From positions 1-24,955 of IMG/VR virus record IMGVR_UViG_3300017764_000097: a stretch of 24,955 bases of DNA. The stretch is one strand, 5' to 3'. The notes under the pieces are model-generated. The model was not told the origin of the DNA and searched no databases. It saw only the letters and a list, made by a program, of their open reading frames with translations. Position numbers and translations under genes: made by a program. Below, piece after piece: positions 12,655-20,607 of this stretch (position 1 is its first letter; each line of letters begins with the position of its first letter). This stretch comes from a virus.

Positions 12655-12831
12655 CTAACCTGATGTACCTGAAGTTGATGTACTACTTGTGCTTGTACTA
12701 CTTGTACTTGTACTACTTGTGCTTGTGCTACTAGTAGAACTTGTAGTTTGTGTTTCAGAACCTTCGGGATTTTTTGGATCATATCCCAATGAACTTTGAA
12801 TTCCTACACTACCTGTTGTCATTTTTCCCAT
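12655..12831 (-). CDS. 58-residue protein with Ser/Thr repeat tail
   Basis: A short gene with a good GGAG ribosome site before the ATG at 12831. Residues 1-28 (MGKMTTGSVGIQSSLGYDP, then KNPEGSETQ) look like an ordinary protein start. The last 30 residues are almost only Ser and Thr, built from a TSTSS repeat. Such tails are flexible linkers or glycosylation targets in other proteins. The repeat makes the gene prone to length change. Unknown function; the position between unknown small proteins gives no more information. Confidence 0.6.
   Translation of the reverse strand: MGKMTTGSVGIQSSLGYDPKNPEGSETQTTSSTSSTSTSSTSTSSTSTSSTSTSGTSG
12681..12725. repeat. 15-bp tandem repeat, three copies
   Basis: Three consecutive 15-bp units (plus strand TACTACTTGTGCTTG; the middle copy has one G-to-A change) with a degenerate fourth to the right. 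They encode the TSTSS repeats of the small protein. Copies differ only at a synonymous third position. Confidence 0.85.
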
Positions 12832-12840
12832 AATTAACTC

Positions 12841-13551
12841 CTAACCTTCTTTTTTCCATAAATTAATCCAACTACCTTTACCTCTTGTTTCGAAATCTCC
12901 TAGTTCATCGACAATATCATCATCATACAATAAGTTTTCAACTAATGCAGAACCATCTGGTAACGTCAAGCAGGAAAATTCAATTTTATTTTTATCAAAA
13001 TCTGTATCAGGTATTGCATAACCACCAAAGATACCTTTTTCACTTGATGTCATTTCTATTAAATGAGATTTTTTGAGTGTATCTTTTATTATAGTTTCAT
13101 CACCTCTGATTTCAAAATCTTGAATTTCAATATAGTCGTTTCCATCATCGTCTCTTGTTAAGACTACTTCGTTTTTAGGACTATCAAATACTAAAGAATG
13201 AGATTCAAAATCTTCAGGTTTAATATCTGGATAGTGAGTAATTCTCATAACACCAGTAGCATAGTCTACACCTGTATGATGATAGATTTGACCATCAGGT
13301 TCATACCATTCAGTCCACTCATCTAAAAATTGTGCATCTTCAAGTATTGGATTATCTTGTGCGTGTTCGGCACTATTAATTAGTTCACCTCTATCAGAAC
13401 TCCATACATAGTCGTCTAAGTTGTATTCAGATTCACCTTCTTCATACTTTTCTTCATTCTCTTTCCAAAATTTATATGTTGGTTCGTCAATCTCTACTAC
13501 AGAAACTTCAGCTCCAAAACCCATTAATTGTATATAAATCGTACCCGCCAT
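12841..13551 (-). CDS. hypothetical acidic protein, 236 aa
   Basis: Unrecognised 236-residue, strongly acidic protein. It starts with a beta strand (TIYIQLMGFGAEVSVVEID), followed by tryptophan-rich segments (FLDEWTEWYEPDG) and a second half of mixed strands (DYIEIQDFEIRGDETIIKD). No catalytic motif, signal peptide or membrane span is visible. The start overlaps the dNMP kinase stop by one base and the end overlaps the ribosome site of the Ser/Thr-repeat gene, so it is embedded in the operon. Confidence 0.65.
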   Translation of the reverse strand: MAGTIYIQLMGFGAEVSVVEIDEPTYKFWKENEEKYEEGESEYNLDDYVWSSDRGELINSAEHAQDNPILEDAQFLDEWTEWYEPDGQIYHHTGVDYATGVMRITHYPDIKPEDFESHSLVFDSPKNEVVLTRDDDGNDYIEIQDFEIRGDETIIKDTLKKSHLIEMTSSEKGIFGGYAIPDTDFDKNKIEFSCLTLPDGSALVENLLYDDDIVDELGDFETRGKGSWINLWKKEG

Positions 13552-14117
13552 TATAACTCCTCTAATATTGTTTTTATATTTTCACAAGTTTCTTTAGGTG
13601 TCTCACCTATATTATTATACACTATATCAAAATTTTTATAGTCATCTAATACATTTTCTGAACAGTGTGACATATGAGAAGTATTTCTTGTTAAACGGAT
13701 TACAAGTCCACCAGATTTTTGAATAGCTTCTACTTCATCTACGAATCTTACATCTGTACAAACTACGCTATCATATTCTTTACATGATCTTAAAAACATA
13801 TCAGTCCACACACTAGAGTAAAAAGACCTTACAACATCTGTACCAAAATATTGTAATACTTCTCTTACTGTTAAATTAGTACCTATTCTTTCTGAACCTA
13901 ACTGTGAATTATCACATAACCAATCTGTAACTTTTATGTGTGTTTCTTTCTCTTTATTATCATACATATAGTCATTAGGTATACCAAATAATTTACTACA
14001 TAAGTCTTTAAGACTTTTTGCTAATGGTATTTTTGCTTGAACAAGATTACCTCTTAATAGATAGTCACCTACTGTGTCTTTACCTGAACCTGCTTTTCCC
14101 GATATGCCGATAATCAT
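13551..14117 (-). CDS. deoxynucleoside monophosphate kinase (T4 gp1-like)
   Basis: This 188-residue P-loop kinase converts dNMPs to dNDPs for phage DNA synthesis. It has the Walker A GKAGSGKDT (residues 7-15), a LTVREVLQYFGTDVVRS substrate segment, and the characteristic DVRFVDEVEAIQKSGG motif followed by LVIRLTRN, as in T4 gene 1 and related phage dNMP kinases. T4's protein is 241 residues, so this is a shorter version. It acts in the same pathway as the dCMP deaminase at 2996-3445. A GTATAAT box lies exactly 5 bases before its ATG and there is no Shine-Dalgarno, so it may be translated from a leaderless message. Confidence 0.85.
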   Translation of the reverse strand: MIIGISGKAGSGKDTVGDYLLRGNLVQAKIPLAKSLKDLCSKLFGIPNDYMYDNKEKETHIKVTDWLCDNSQLGSERIGTNLTVREVLQYFGTDVVRSFYSSVWTDMFLRSCKEYDSVVCTDVRFVDEVEAIQKSGGLVIRLTRNTSHMSHCSENVLDDYKNFDIVYNNIGETPKETCENIKTILEEL

Positions 14118-14122
14118 AGAAG

Positions 14123-14128
14123 ATTATA
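14123..14128 (-). promoter_or_regulatory. GTATAAT-type -10 box 5 bp before ATG
   Basis: Minus-strand order CAG-TATAAT-CTTCT-ATG, with the ATG at 14117. It lies in the 28-base gap after the 77-aa gene. No -35-like element. Confidence 0.5.
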
Positions 14129-14145
14129 CTGAGAAAAAATATTAA

Positions 14146-14379
14146 TTAAAGTGCTTCATCCATATTAAAAGGGAACGCCGGAGTTTTAACAACAAGTGAA
14201 GTACCGTCTGAGAGACCTGCTACATCCATAACACCATAATCGTAATCGTGTGAGTCAAGTATACTGTCATAATGAAAATTAACTTCTGCACCTTGTTTTA
14301 TATACTTAACACCTTGTTTAGTGATGTATATATCACCTTCTTCCATTGCTTCTATTATATTCCATATATTATCTGTCAT
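14146..14379 (-). CDS. hypothetical protein, 77 aa
   Basis: Unrecognised 77-residue acidic protein. It has an N-terminal helix (NIWNIIEAMEEGD), two strands (IYITKQGVKYIKQGAEV), an aspartate/tyrosine-rich loop (SHDYDYGVMD) and a C-terminal SLVVKTPAFPF. An AAAGGATG ribosome site precedes the ATG at 14379. It follows the protease gene by 12 bases and is presumably co-transcribed. Confidence 0.6.
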   Translation of the reverse strand: MTDNIWNIIEAMEEGDIYITKQGVKYIKQGAEVNFHYDSILDSHDYDYGVMDVAGLSDGTSLVVKTPAFPFNMDEAL

Positions 14380-14391
14380 TTTATCATCCTT

Positions 14392-17300
14392 TTAATAGGC
14401 TCTGTAATAAGTATTTATCCAAATATTTTGATTTGTTACATCTGAGTGAGCAGAAGCATATGCTGTAAATGAAGGTAAATCTACTGCTGATGTTGCACTA
14501 GTAGGAATACCACTAGCTGTATAAGAGACAGTAGCGATAGATGTTGTACCTGCTACGGTTCCACTTACATATTCTTCTATTGGTACTTTTGTTAGTCCTG
14601 TTATTCCACTAATAACACTACCGGTTATAACGAAAGAATCTGAACTATTATATCTATTAAATAAAACTCTTGATTTTGAATTATCTTTTATATTCACACC
14701 TGCGACTACTAATGTACTAAAACGAGTATCTCGAAAAGTATTTCTACCTTCCGGTTCTGGTTTTGGTCCTGATAAAGGATAGAATCTAGGAAATTTACCA
14801 TCATCAACTGCATGATGTGAAAAATTACCACTCATTAAATATTTATAATTGTGATTATCATAATTTCTATCAAAAATACTATCTAATCTTCCACCATTAA
14901 GCATAACACCTGTTACAGCATCAGATAATATAGCTTGTTTTGCCTGTTCAACTGTATATTCAGGGTGTGCCTGTAAATAACAAGCTAATACACCTGCAAC
15001 TTGAGGTGAAGCCATTGAAGTACCTTGTAAAACTCTAGTGCCTGCTGATGTATGAGTAAATCTATTTTGACCTGGGTATCTATGACTGTTATTAAGTGGA
15101 TTGTAGTATGTTGTAGCACAACTTCTAATAAAAGTTCCGGCTGCCCAAATATCACAACCTGCACCATAATTTGAAAAGTTAGCAGGTGCAAAAATAGCAC
15201 CAGAAATGTTAGAAGATGGATTTTGAAATAATGCACCTGATACAATACCACCCATAGTAGGTCTATAGTATTCATGATTCGCAACATGAACACCTCTTTG
15301 ACCGTTTGTCTTACTTTCTAACTTCCAAGGTTCATTGAACAACCATCTATATTTATAAAATTTATCAACAGTATAATGTGCAGATAAAGGACTGTTTGAA
15401 TAACCACTTGCACTAGGAGTGATGTTAGTTACTCTTGGCCGTCTGTGTTTAGGAATACCGTCAGCATCATATTTTGTTGCAGTATGCGTAGGTAAAAAAC
15501 CTGACATAACGTGAAGTTGATTAAGTCCGTATCCGCTCCATATCATACGATCCTTAACAGTATTTTGATCAATAGCACCTACTGTAATATTTCTTTGTTT
15601 AAGTCCGTCTGTTGTCCTATCACCTGGAGAAGCTCCTCTTGAGTAATGTTGACCGTCACGATCAGCAAAACTAGCTAGATGTAAATTAGCACCGGATAAA
15701 CTCGTACCAGAAACAGGAGTATTTTCATAATTAGGATTAGGTCTTGCAGAAGGGACTAATCCTATAACATTACCCCAATTAGGATGATCAGTAGATGCTA
15801 TATAAGTAGAATCATTACCGGCGGCCTTAACAAAGTGTACACCTTCATCAAGTAATTTTCCTACGTTTTCATCATCAATTCCTATTCTGCTAATTTGACC
15901 AAATGTTATACCTCCGTGAAATCCGTTCTTTATTTCACCATGATGTGGGACGGTTATAGCCCTAGTTTCATTAACTCCATATGAAGTTATCGAATTGTAA
16001 GGATTATTACCAATGAAAGAACCGGTTTTTATTTTTGAGCCATAGAGACTAATAAACAATGATATTTCAGAAGTAGAGCCGTCAGGCTGTCTGGCACCTC
16101 CTAAGTCATAATATCGACCTAAACTTCTTTTTATATCCCATCCTGTAAAATTACTCCAAGGTACAGAAGCACGACCGGTAGAATCATCAGAATGATACCC
16201 GGCACCTACTCCAGTTATTGGTATAACTGAACTTCCAGAACCTCCAACAGTGTCATTATGTATAGGTGAATTATACCAACTAGATACAGGTAAAGATACT
16301 AGTTGTGTTCCACTTGTAGGTGAACTTAATACATGACTATAACCAGGTATGATATTACCTGATATTTTATCATAATAAGTAACACCTGAAAATGTAATAT
16401 TAGTAACCCTACTTGCACTATGACTTCTTGGACCCATATAAACTGGAACTGCCTCCAGTATTCTACCGAGTGTTGAAACATAACTTAGTGATTGAAGGTC
16501 TCCATTACCATAACTTGCGTGGAATGATCCGTAAGATCCTCTATTTTCATGCATAGTCATTACTCTTCGAAACTCATTTCTAGAGTCAGATAAAGGGTGT
16601 GTTTGTGTAATACCAGTAGGTGCCAAAGATGATAAAGGACCTCTTGCAAGAGTACCTGTTATAGGTAAAAAATTATTAATTGTTGCAGAACCGGCATTTG
16701 TACTTGATAAACTTACATTTCTTAATCTTTCGTAAAATATTGAATTACGACTACTTTTACCTGATAAAGGAGTATTGCATCTATTCCAACCAGGCATGAA
16801 AGATTTTCCATCTCCATTTAAATAATAAAAAGACCAACCCCAACTCGCATTAATAACTGTAGGTCTTTTGTATCCTGTTTCAGGGTCTATAGGTTTATTT
16901 CTATGCCATAATCTCATTAAATCATATGAATCATATAGAGGCATGGTTGGACAACCTGCATGAGGAGATAATATTTTCATTGAATATATACTAGCCTCTT
17001 TTGCCCAACCGAATTGTCTACCTGCAACTGTTCCTGCAACATGAGTTCCGTGACCAGAAAAATCTTTATAAAAACCTGAAGGCATAGCACATAGAGAACC
17101 ATTTGATGTTCTATAGGCTGATGTTGCTGGTCCTATTGCAGAACTATGAAACCAATTAATTGTCTGAACTCTTGAATTTCCATTCTGATCACGAAAATCT
17201 GGGTGTTTATAATCAACACCGGTATCTTGTATAATTACATCTACACCTTTTCCGTTCATAGAATAATTGTAGGTAGTAGGTACTGCTCCATGTTTTTTAG

Positions 17301-18012
17301 GTGAAACAGATGAAAGTGGATTTGCAAAGTGACCAGAACCGTCACCTTTTTTTTGTATTACAATACCTTCATTACAACCCCAAGTATCAGAAATCAATGC
17401 TGAAGTAGCCGTTGCAGATAAAATAGAACCACTTACCACTTTACTATACTGCCAAAATCTAGGATAACCTGTTAGTGCTAAGGCGTGTTGATGTCTATTT
17501 ACAGCTTTTGTTGAATGCATTATTTTAGCATAATCGTTGTAACCACTAGTGATTGAATTCCATGGTGCCATTCCGGATGTTGGTTGAGAATACTTGATAG
17601 CCGTAATACCTGCCCGAAAAGAATTAATTCCTGACGTAGCTCCAGAACCTGTTTGTGAACGACTTAAATTAAATGTTCTCTGAAAGTGTCCATGATACCA
17701 GTCAGGACAAGTAGAAAATCCATGTGGTTTACCACCAAATTGATGTCCTAATATTCTGGGTCCTCCTAGTTTATTTTGTTCAGGTGTTATAGATAATGTT
17801 TTAACTCTATTATCTTTTAAAAGTTCTTTTGCTTCTGAGTCGGTTAAATCGAAATGAACTTGGTTTTCAGAACCAGGTCTGTGATTACATATATGAACAC
17901 ATCTGTCGGGTGTATATTCACAATTACTTTCATGACACATTTCTTTACAAAAACTATCATAGTCTTTTTCATTGTCTAAATGAATTACATATTCTTTTTT
18001 TTCTTCCGACAT
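14392..18012 (-). CDS. giant subtilisin-family (S8) serine protease
   Basis: A 1206-residue protein with a complete S8 active site: Asp263 in IIQDTGVDYKHPDF, His321 in SGHGTHVAGTVAG, the oxyanion Asn733 in VKAAGNDS, and Ser999 in GTSMASPQVAGV. NYGAGCDIWAAGT (949-961) is another subtilase landmark. Residues 6-76 (EYVIHLDNEKDYDSF to NRVKTLSITP) resemble an I9-type inhibitory propeptide, though with four clustered Cys. The His-Asn gap (about 410 residues) and Asn-Ser gap (about 265) are several times those of subtilisin, so large insertions rich in Gly, Ser and Asn decorate the core. The last 150 residues are a beta-rich domain (FVITGSVISGITGL). There is no signal peptide, so a virion-borne enzyme is more likely than a secreted one. 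A tail/decoration-type gene lies directly upstream. Confidence 0.9.
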   Translation of the reverse strand: MSEEKKEYVIHLDNEKDYDSFCKEMCHESNCEYTPDRCVHICNHRPGSENQVHFDLTDSEAKELLKDNRVKTLSITPEQNKLGGPRILGHQFGGKPHGFSTCPDWYHGHFQRTFNLSRSQTGSGATSGINSFRAGITAIKYSQPTSGMAPWNSITSGYNDYAKIMHSTKAVNRHQHALALTGYPRFWQYSKVVSGSILSATATSALISDTWGCNEGIVIQKKGDGSGHFANPLSSVSPKKHGAVPTTYNYSMNGKGVDVIIQDTGVDYKHPDFRDQNGNSRVQTINWFHSSAIGPATSAYRTSNGSLCAMPSGFYKDFSGHGTHVAGTVAGRQFGWAKEASIYSMKILSPHAGCPTMPLYDSYDLMRLWHRNKPIDPETGYKRPTVINASWGWSFYYLNGDGKSFMPGWNRCNTPLSGKSSRNSIFYERLRNVSLSSTNAGSATINNFLPITGTLARGPLSSLAPTGITQTHPLSDSRNEFRRVMTMHENRGSYGSFHASYGNGDLQSLSYVSTLGRILEAVPVYMGPRSHSASRVTNITFSGVTYYDKISGNIIPGYSHVLSSPTSGTQLVSLPVSSWYNSPIHNDTVGGSGSSVIPITGVGAGYHSDDSTGRASVPWSNFTGWDIKRSLGRYYDLGGARQPDGSTSEISLFISLYGSKIKTGSFIGNNPYNSITSYGVNETRAITVPHHGEIKNGFHGGITFGQISRIGIDDENVGKLLDEGVHFVKAAGNDSTYIASTDHPNWGNVIGLVPSARPNPNYENTPVSGTSLSGANLHLASFADRDGQHYSRGASPGDRTTDGLKQRNITVGAIDQNTVKDRMIWSGYGLNQLHVMSGFLPTHTATKYDADGIPKHRRPRVTNITPSASGYSNSPLSAHYTVDKFYKYRWLFNEPWKLESKTNGQRGVHVANHEYYRPTMGGIVSGALFQNPSSNISGAIFAPANFSNYGAGCDIWAAGTFIRSCATTYYNPLNNSHRYPGQNRFTHTSAGTRVLQGTSMASPQVAGVLACYLQAHPEYTVEQAKQAILSDAVTGVMLNGGRLDSIFDRNYDNHNYKYLMSGNFSHHAVDDGKFPRFYPLSGPKPEPEGRNTFRDTRFSTLVVAGVNIKDNSKSRVLFNRYNSSDSFVITGSVISGITGLTKVPIEEYVSGTVAGTTSIATVSYTASGIPTSATSAVDLPSFTAYASAHSDVTNQNIWINTYYRAY

Positions 18013-18020
18013 ATCTAATC

Positions 18021-18710
18021 CTAATGTAAGTCAACCCAAGAACCGTTGACACGAGCTTGTACTTTATTAGTTGTAGTATTTAAGATTAAATCTCCATTTA
18101 ACGGTGACAGTGCATCTCGTTCAGTGGTAGTAAATGATGCAAGCTGAAAAGGAGTTTTAGATACAACAACACGAGTGGTACCCGATAAATTTAAGTTATT
18201 AGCAGAAACACTAAAAGTACTACCATTACTTTTTATTTCAACATTATTTGTGGATGATAAGGATACTGTATTACCTGATATTAAGGGATTAAGAGTAGTA
18301 CCTCTATTTATTAATGGTGAATGCCAACCTGATACTAGAGGTGTGGTTGAAGAACCAGTATAAATTTGAAAAACACCTAAAGTATTATTATAAATTGTGT
18401 CACCTACACCAGGTGTTAGTAAATTTCTTTTTGCCGTTGTAAGTGATGCTAATCTTAAAACTGAGTCTGTAATATAAACACCGTCTTGAGCAGATAATTT
18501 AATAGTTGAATTACTTGCGATGACAGGTGCACCTACACCTATATTTTGTAAAGCTGAGAATGAACCGTTAATTGTACCGGATACATTACCATTAAAAGTT
18601 CCATTATAAACATTCGATAAATTCGTAAAAGATAAAGCATCCGAGACTGCACTTGTTGATACTGTTTTTGTTACCGTTTGATATGTTGCTGATACTGGAA
18701 ATGAAGGCAT
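18021..18710 (-). CDS. tail-fibre/decoration-type structural protein
   Basis: A 229-residue beta-rich protein dominated by Ser, Thr, Asn and Gly, as in phage fibre and decoration proteins. A motif is duplicated: LRLASLTTAKRNLLTPGVGD plus TIYNNT...FQIYTG (residues 86-118), and FQLASFTTTERDALSPLNGD plus LILNTTTNKVQARVNGSWVDL (188-228). This 'L..LTT..R..L....G...YNT....Q...NG.W' unit recurs in structural proteins of marine phages. The NGTFNGNVSGTINGSFSAL repeat near residue 36 adds a short strand-turn pattern. The start has AGGAG upstream, and the gene is followed 8 bases later by the protease, which it may help display on the particle. Confidence 0.65.
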   Translation of the reverse strand: MPSFPVSATYQTVTKTVSTSAVSDALSFTNLSNVYNGTFNGNVSGTINGSFSALQNIGVGAPVIASNSTIKLSAQDGVYITDSVLRLASLTTAKRNLLTPGVGDTIYNNTLGVFQIYTGSSTTPLVSGWHSPLINRGTTLNPLISGNTVSLSSTNNVEIKSNGSTFSVSANNLNLSGTTRVVVSKTPFQLASFTTTERDALSPLNGDLILNTTTNKVQARVNGSWVDLH

Positions 18711-18711
18711 T

Positions 18712-19737
18712 TTATTTTATTCTCCTATCTATTTTTTTAAGTTTATCGATAGCAGAAGGACTCATGCTTTTTGAATATGCACCATAAGGTAATCTAACAT
18801 CAGTAGCATCTATATCTGTTGTTCCACTTTTCATACCAACTGATGTTGTTGACATTTGTTCTTCTTTCTTCATAATTCTTTTTACTTCTGAAGTTGACCA
18901 TGTTTGAGCATTTGGTACATAGTTTGTAATTTTAGCCAAAATATTTTTATCTATTTTATCTTTTGTCAGTGCTGGTTGACCTGATTTTTTAACATAAAAA
19001 TAATCAGCTTCTTTGATATACTTACCACCACTTTTTCCTATTTTTAGTTCGCTATCAACATTGATTTTATTGAATGCAAAAACAATATCACCATCCATAT
19101 ATCGTTTGAGACCTTTACCCATATTAATAATATCTAACATAGTTTGAGATGCACCTCTATGTGTATTAACTAGAATTTCAACTGGTACTACTCTACCTCT
19201 AGCTGGATCAAGGTTTTGTTTCTTTGCAACTTCTATATCATTAACAACCCACACTATGTGAATATTTTTAGGATTATAATTAAATTGTCTTGCAAGACGT
19301 GTTATATTATCTAGTTTTGTTAAATCTTTTAAAGTTACATCAAATATTACATTTGGTTTTTCTTTTGCACCACTATAAAACATACTTCTAAAGAAAGCGT
19401 GTTGTGCCTTATTTGATAGATTTAATTCTTTACCAATTATATCATGTAGTTTAGCTACATCATCACCTTTTAATAAATTTATTTTGGATAAGTCTACCCC
19501 AAATTCATCTTGAACTTTCTTGTTAAGTTTAGGTGCTTTTAAGGCTTTTGATTTTAAATCATCAACATCGAATACTTTACCCTCTAAACCTATTAATTCT
19601 TTTAAAATAAATCCTTTACCTGAACCTGCACCACCAGCCAATATAAGCAAGTTTCCTGATTTAGGATAGGCTTTGTTTGCAAAAGTAATTAACTTTTCGT
19701 CTACTTGCTGTGTTTCATAAAATTTTTTAAATCGCAT
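18712..19737 (-). CDS. P-loop kinase/zeta-toxin-like NTPase
   Basis: This 341-residue protein has a Walker A motif GGAGSGKG (residues 35-42) in LLILAGGAGSGKGFILKELI and a Walker-B-like VIFDVTLKDL. A further strand IHIVWVVNDIEVAKKQN precedes RGRVVPVEILVNTH, which resembles the kinase region of zeta-toxin and related small-molecule kinases. The second half is lysine-rich and unassigned. The N-terminus MRFKKFYETQ resembles the MKxYxEF start of T4 capsid-targeting sequences, but no good prohead-protease site (I/L-x-E) follows. The start lies inside the end of the cupin gene with a GAGG ribosome site. A nucleotide- or protein-phosphorylating role is possible; substrate unknown. Confidence 0.65.
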   Translation of the reverse strand: MRFKKFYETQQVDEKLITFANKAYPKSGNLLILAGGAGSGKGFILKELIGLEGKVFDVDDLKSKALKAPKLNKKVQDEFGVDLSKINLLKGDDVAKLHDIIGKELNLSNKAQHAFFRSMFYSGAKEKPNVIFDVTLKDLTKLDNITRLARQFNYNPKNIHIVWVVNDIEVAKKQNLDPARGRVVPVEILVNTHRGASQTMLDIINMGKGLKRYMDGDIVFAFNKINVDSELKIGKSGGKYIKEADYFYVKKSGQPALTKDKIDKNILAKITNYVPNAQTWSTSEVKRIMKKEEQMSTTSVGMKSGTTDIDATDVRLPYGAYSKSMSPSAIDKLKKIDRRIK

Positions 19738-19990
19738 CTTTTTCCTCTATCTCTATAACTAAATCTGAACTACCTTTTATTATTCTGTGATACTCATACT
19801 TATTTACATGAATTATGTCACCTTTATCAATGTTTATTGGTAATTGATTGTCATATTGAAACTTCCAATCTTTACCTTCTAAAACCGTAATTTTTCTATT
19901 TTCAGTATCTCTATGCCAAACAAAATATTCTTCTGGTTCTTCTATACTGAAATGTCTAATATTATCTTTATCTGTATATGGGTTTACCAA
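19727..19990 (-). CDS. small cupin-like protein with TTG start
   Basis: This 87-residue protein looks like a single cupin barrel. It has EEYFVWHRDTENRKITVLEG, then WKFQYDNQLPINIDKGDIIH and EYHRIIKGSSDLVIEIEE, with histidines in WHRD and YHR at the places where cupins bind metal. Similar short cupins occur in T4-like phages. The only start codon that fits is TTG at 19990, overlapping the previous stop; it has a strong GGAGG nine bases upstream. It overlaps the next gene by 11 bases. A sugar- or metal-binding role would fit the fold, but nothing here fixes a substrate. Confidence 0.65.
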   Translation of the reverse strand: MVNPYTDKDNIRHFSIEEPEEYFVWHRDTENRKITVLEGKDWKFQYDNQLPINIDKGDIIHVNKYEYHRIIKGSSDLVIEIEEKDAI

Positions 19991-20553
19991 AAATAATTTC
20001 CTCCGCCTTGAAGTCCAAGTTCTTTTGCGTACATAGGTAATCTACAAGACCAGTATCCTGGTTTTGTTTTATCTTTTTTAGTATCACATTGATGTCTTGC
20101 TGAAAAGCTTCTTGCTTTATCTCTATCGTTTATTTTTGCATTTAGACCGGAAACATCACCATATTCAACCTTGATAACATTACCTTTATCGTTTTTCACA
20201 TATACATAGAATTTTTTAGAACCACCTCTTCTAGGTTTTCCAAGTTCTACTTCTCTTCCATTATATTCAGCTTCAACAAGTGGTAAGTCTAAAGGTACTA
20301 ACTCACCTTCATATGTTTCCCATTTTCCTAGATCAGTTTCTTCAAATATAGTTCTTGTGAGTTTATCAACATTAGGTAAACGATTTATATTTTCGGAAAG
20401 TTCCTCTATTAGTTCATAGTAGGCTGCCGAATGAGGTCTGTAGACATTATGTACAGGTATGTTATTTTTATTTGCGTATTCGATTATCTTGTTTAAATCT
20501 TCATGAATATAATCAGAATTATAATCTCTATACACCTCTTTGAAACTTTTCAT
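19984..20553 (-). CDS. probable late virion/prohead protein with capsid-targeting-like N-terminus
   Basis: This 189-residue protein begins MKSFKEVYRDYNSDYIHE. In T4, internal head proteins start MKTYQEF and are cut by the prohead protease after L/I-x-E; the I-H-E at residues 16-18 here fits such a site. The C-terminal part has KKFYVYVKNDKGNVIKVEYG and then a DKARSFSARHQCDTKKDKTK, GYWSCRLP motif with His and Cys, which I recall from proteins conserved in marine T4-like phages. Its expression is late by sequence: a TATAAATA promoter box sits within the hairpin that otherwise masks its ribosome site. The stop overlaps the TTG start of the cupin gene. Packaging into the head is an inference. Confidence 0.6.
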   Translation of the reverse strand: MKSFKEVYRDYNSDYIHEDLNKIIEYANKNNIPVHNVYRPHSAAYYELIEELSENINRLPNVDKLTRTIFEETDLGKWETYEGELVPLDLPLVEAEYNGREVELGKPRRGGSKKFYVYVKNDKGNVIKVEYGDVSGLNAKINDRDKARSFSARHQCDTKKDKTKPGYWSCRLPMYAKELGLQGGGNYFW

Positions 20554-20607
20554 AATCTTTCTCCAATACTTGTTATTATTTATAAAATAACGATGAGAAA
20601 AGATTAT
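20552..20607 (-). promoter_or_regulatory. RBS-masking hairpin around a late promoter
   Basis: In a read-through RNA, AUAAUCUUUUCUC (20607-20595) pairs with GAGAAAGAUUAU (20563-20552) over 12 bp with one bulged U. This covers most of the GGAG ribosome site and the AU of the AUG at 20553. A nested 6-bp GUUAUU/AAUAAC hairpin lies in the loop. A transcript starting from the TATAAATA box in the loop lacks the first arm, so its ribosome site is free. This is the arrangement known for T4 genes e and soc. Confidence 0.7.
20577..20584 (-). promoter_or_regulatory. T4-late-type promoter box TATAAATA
   Basis: Exact TATAAATA on the minus strand, 24 bases upstream of the ATG at 20553. A start 6-7 bases downstream gives a leader of about 17 bases with an unmasked GGAG. 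It lies in the loop of the masking hairpin. Confidence 0.7.
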
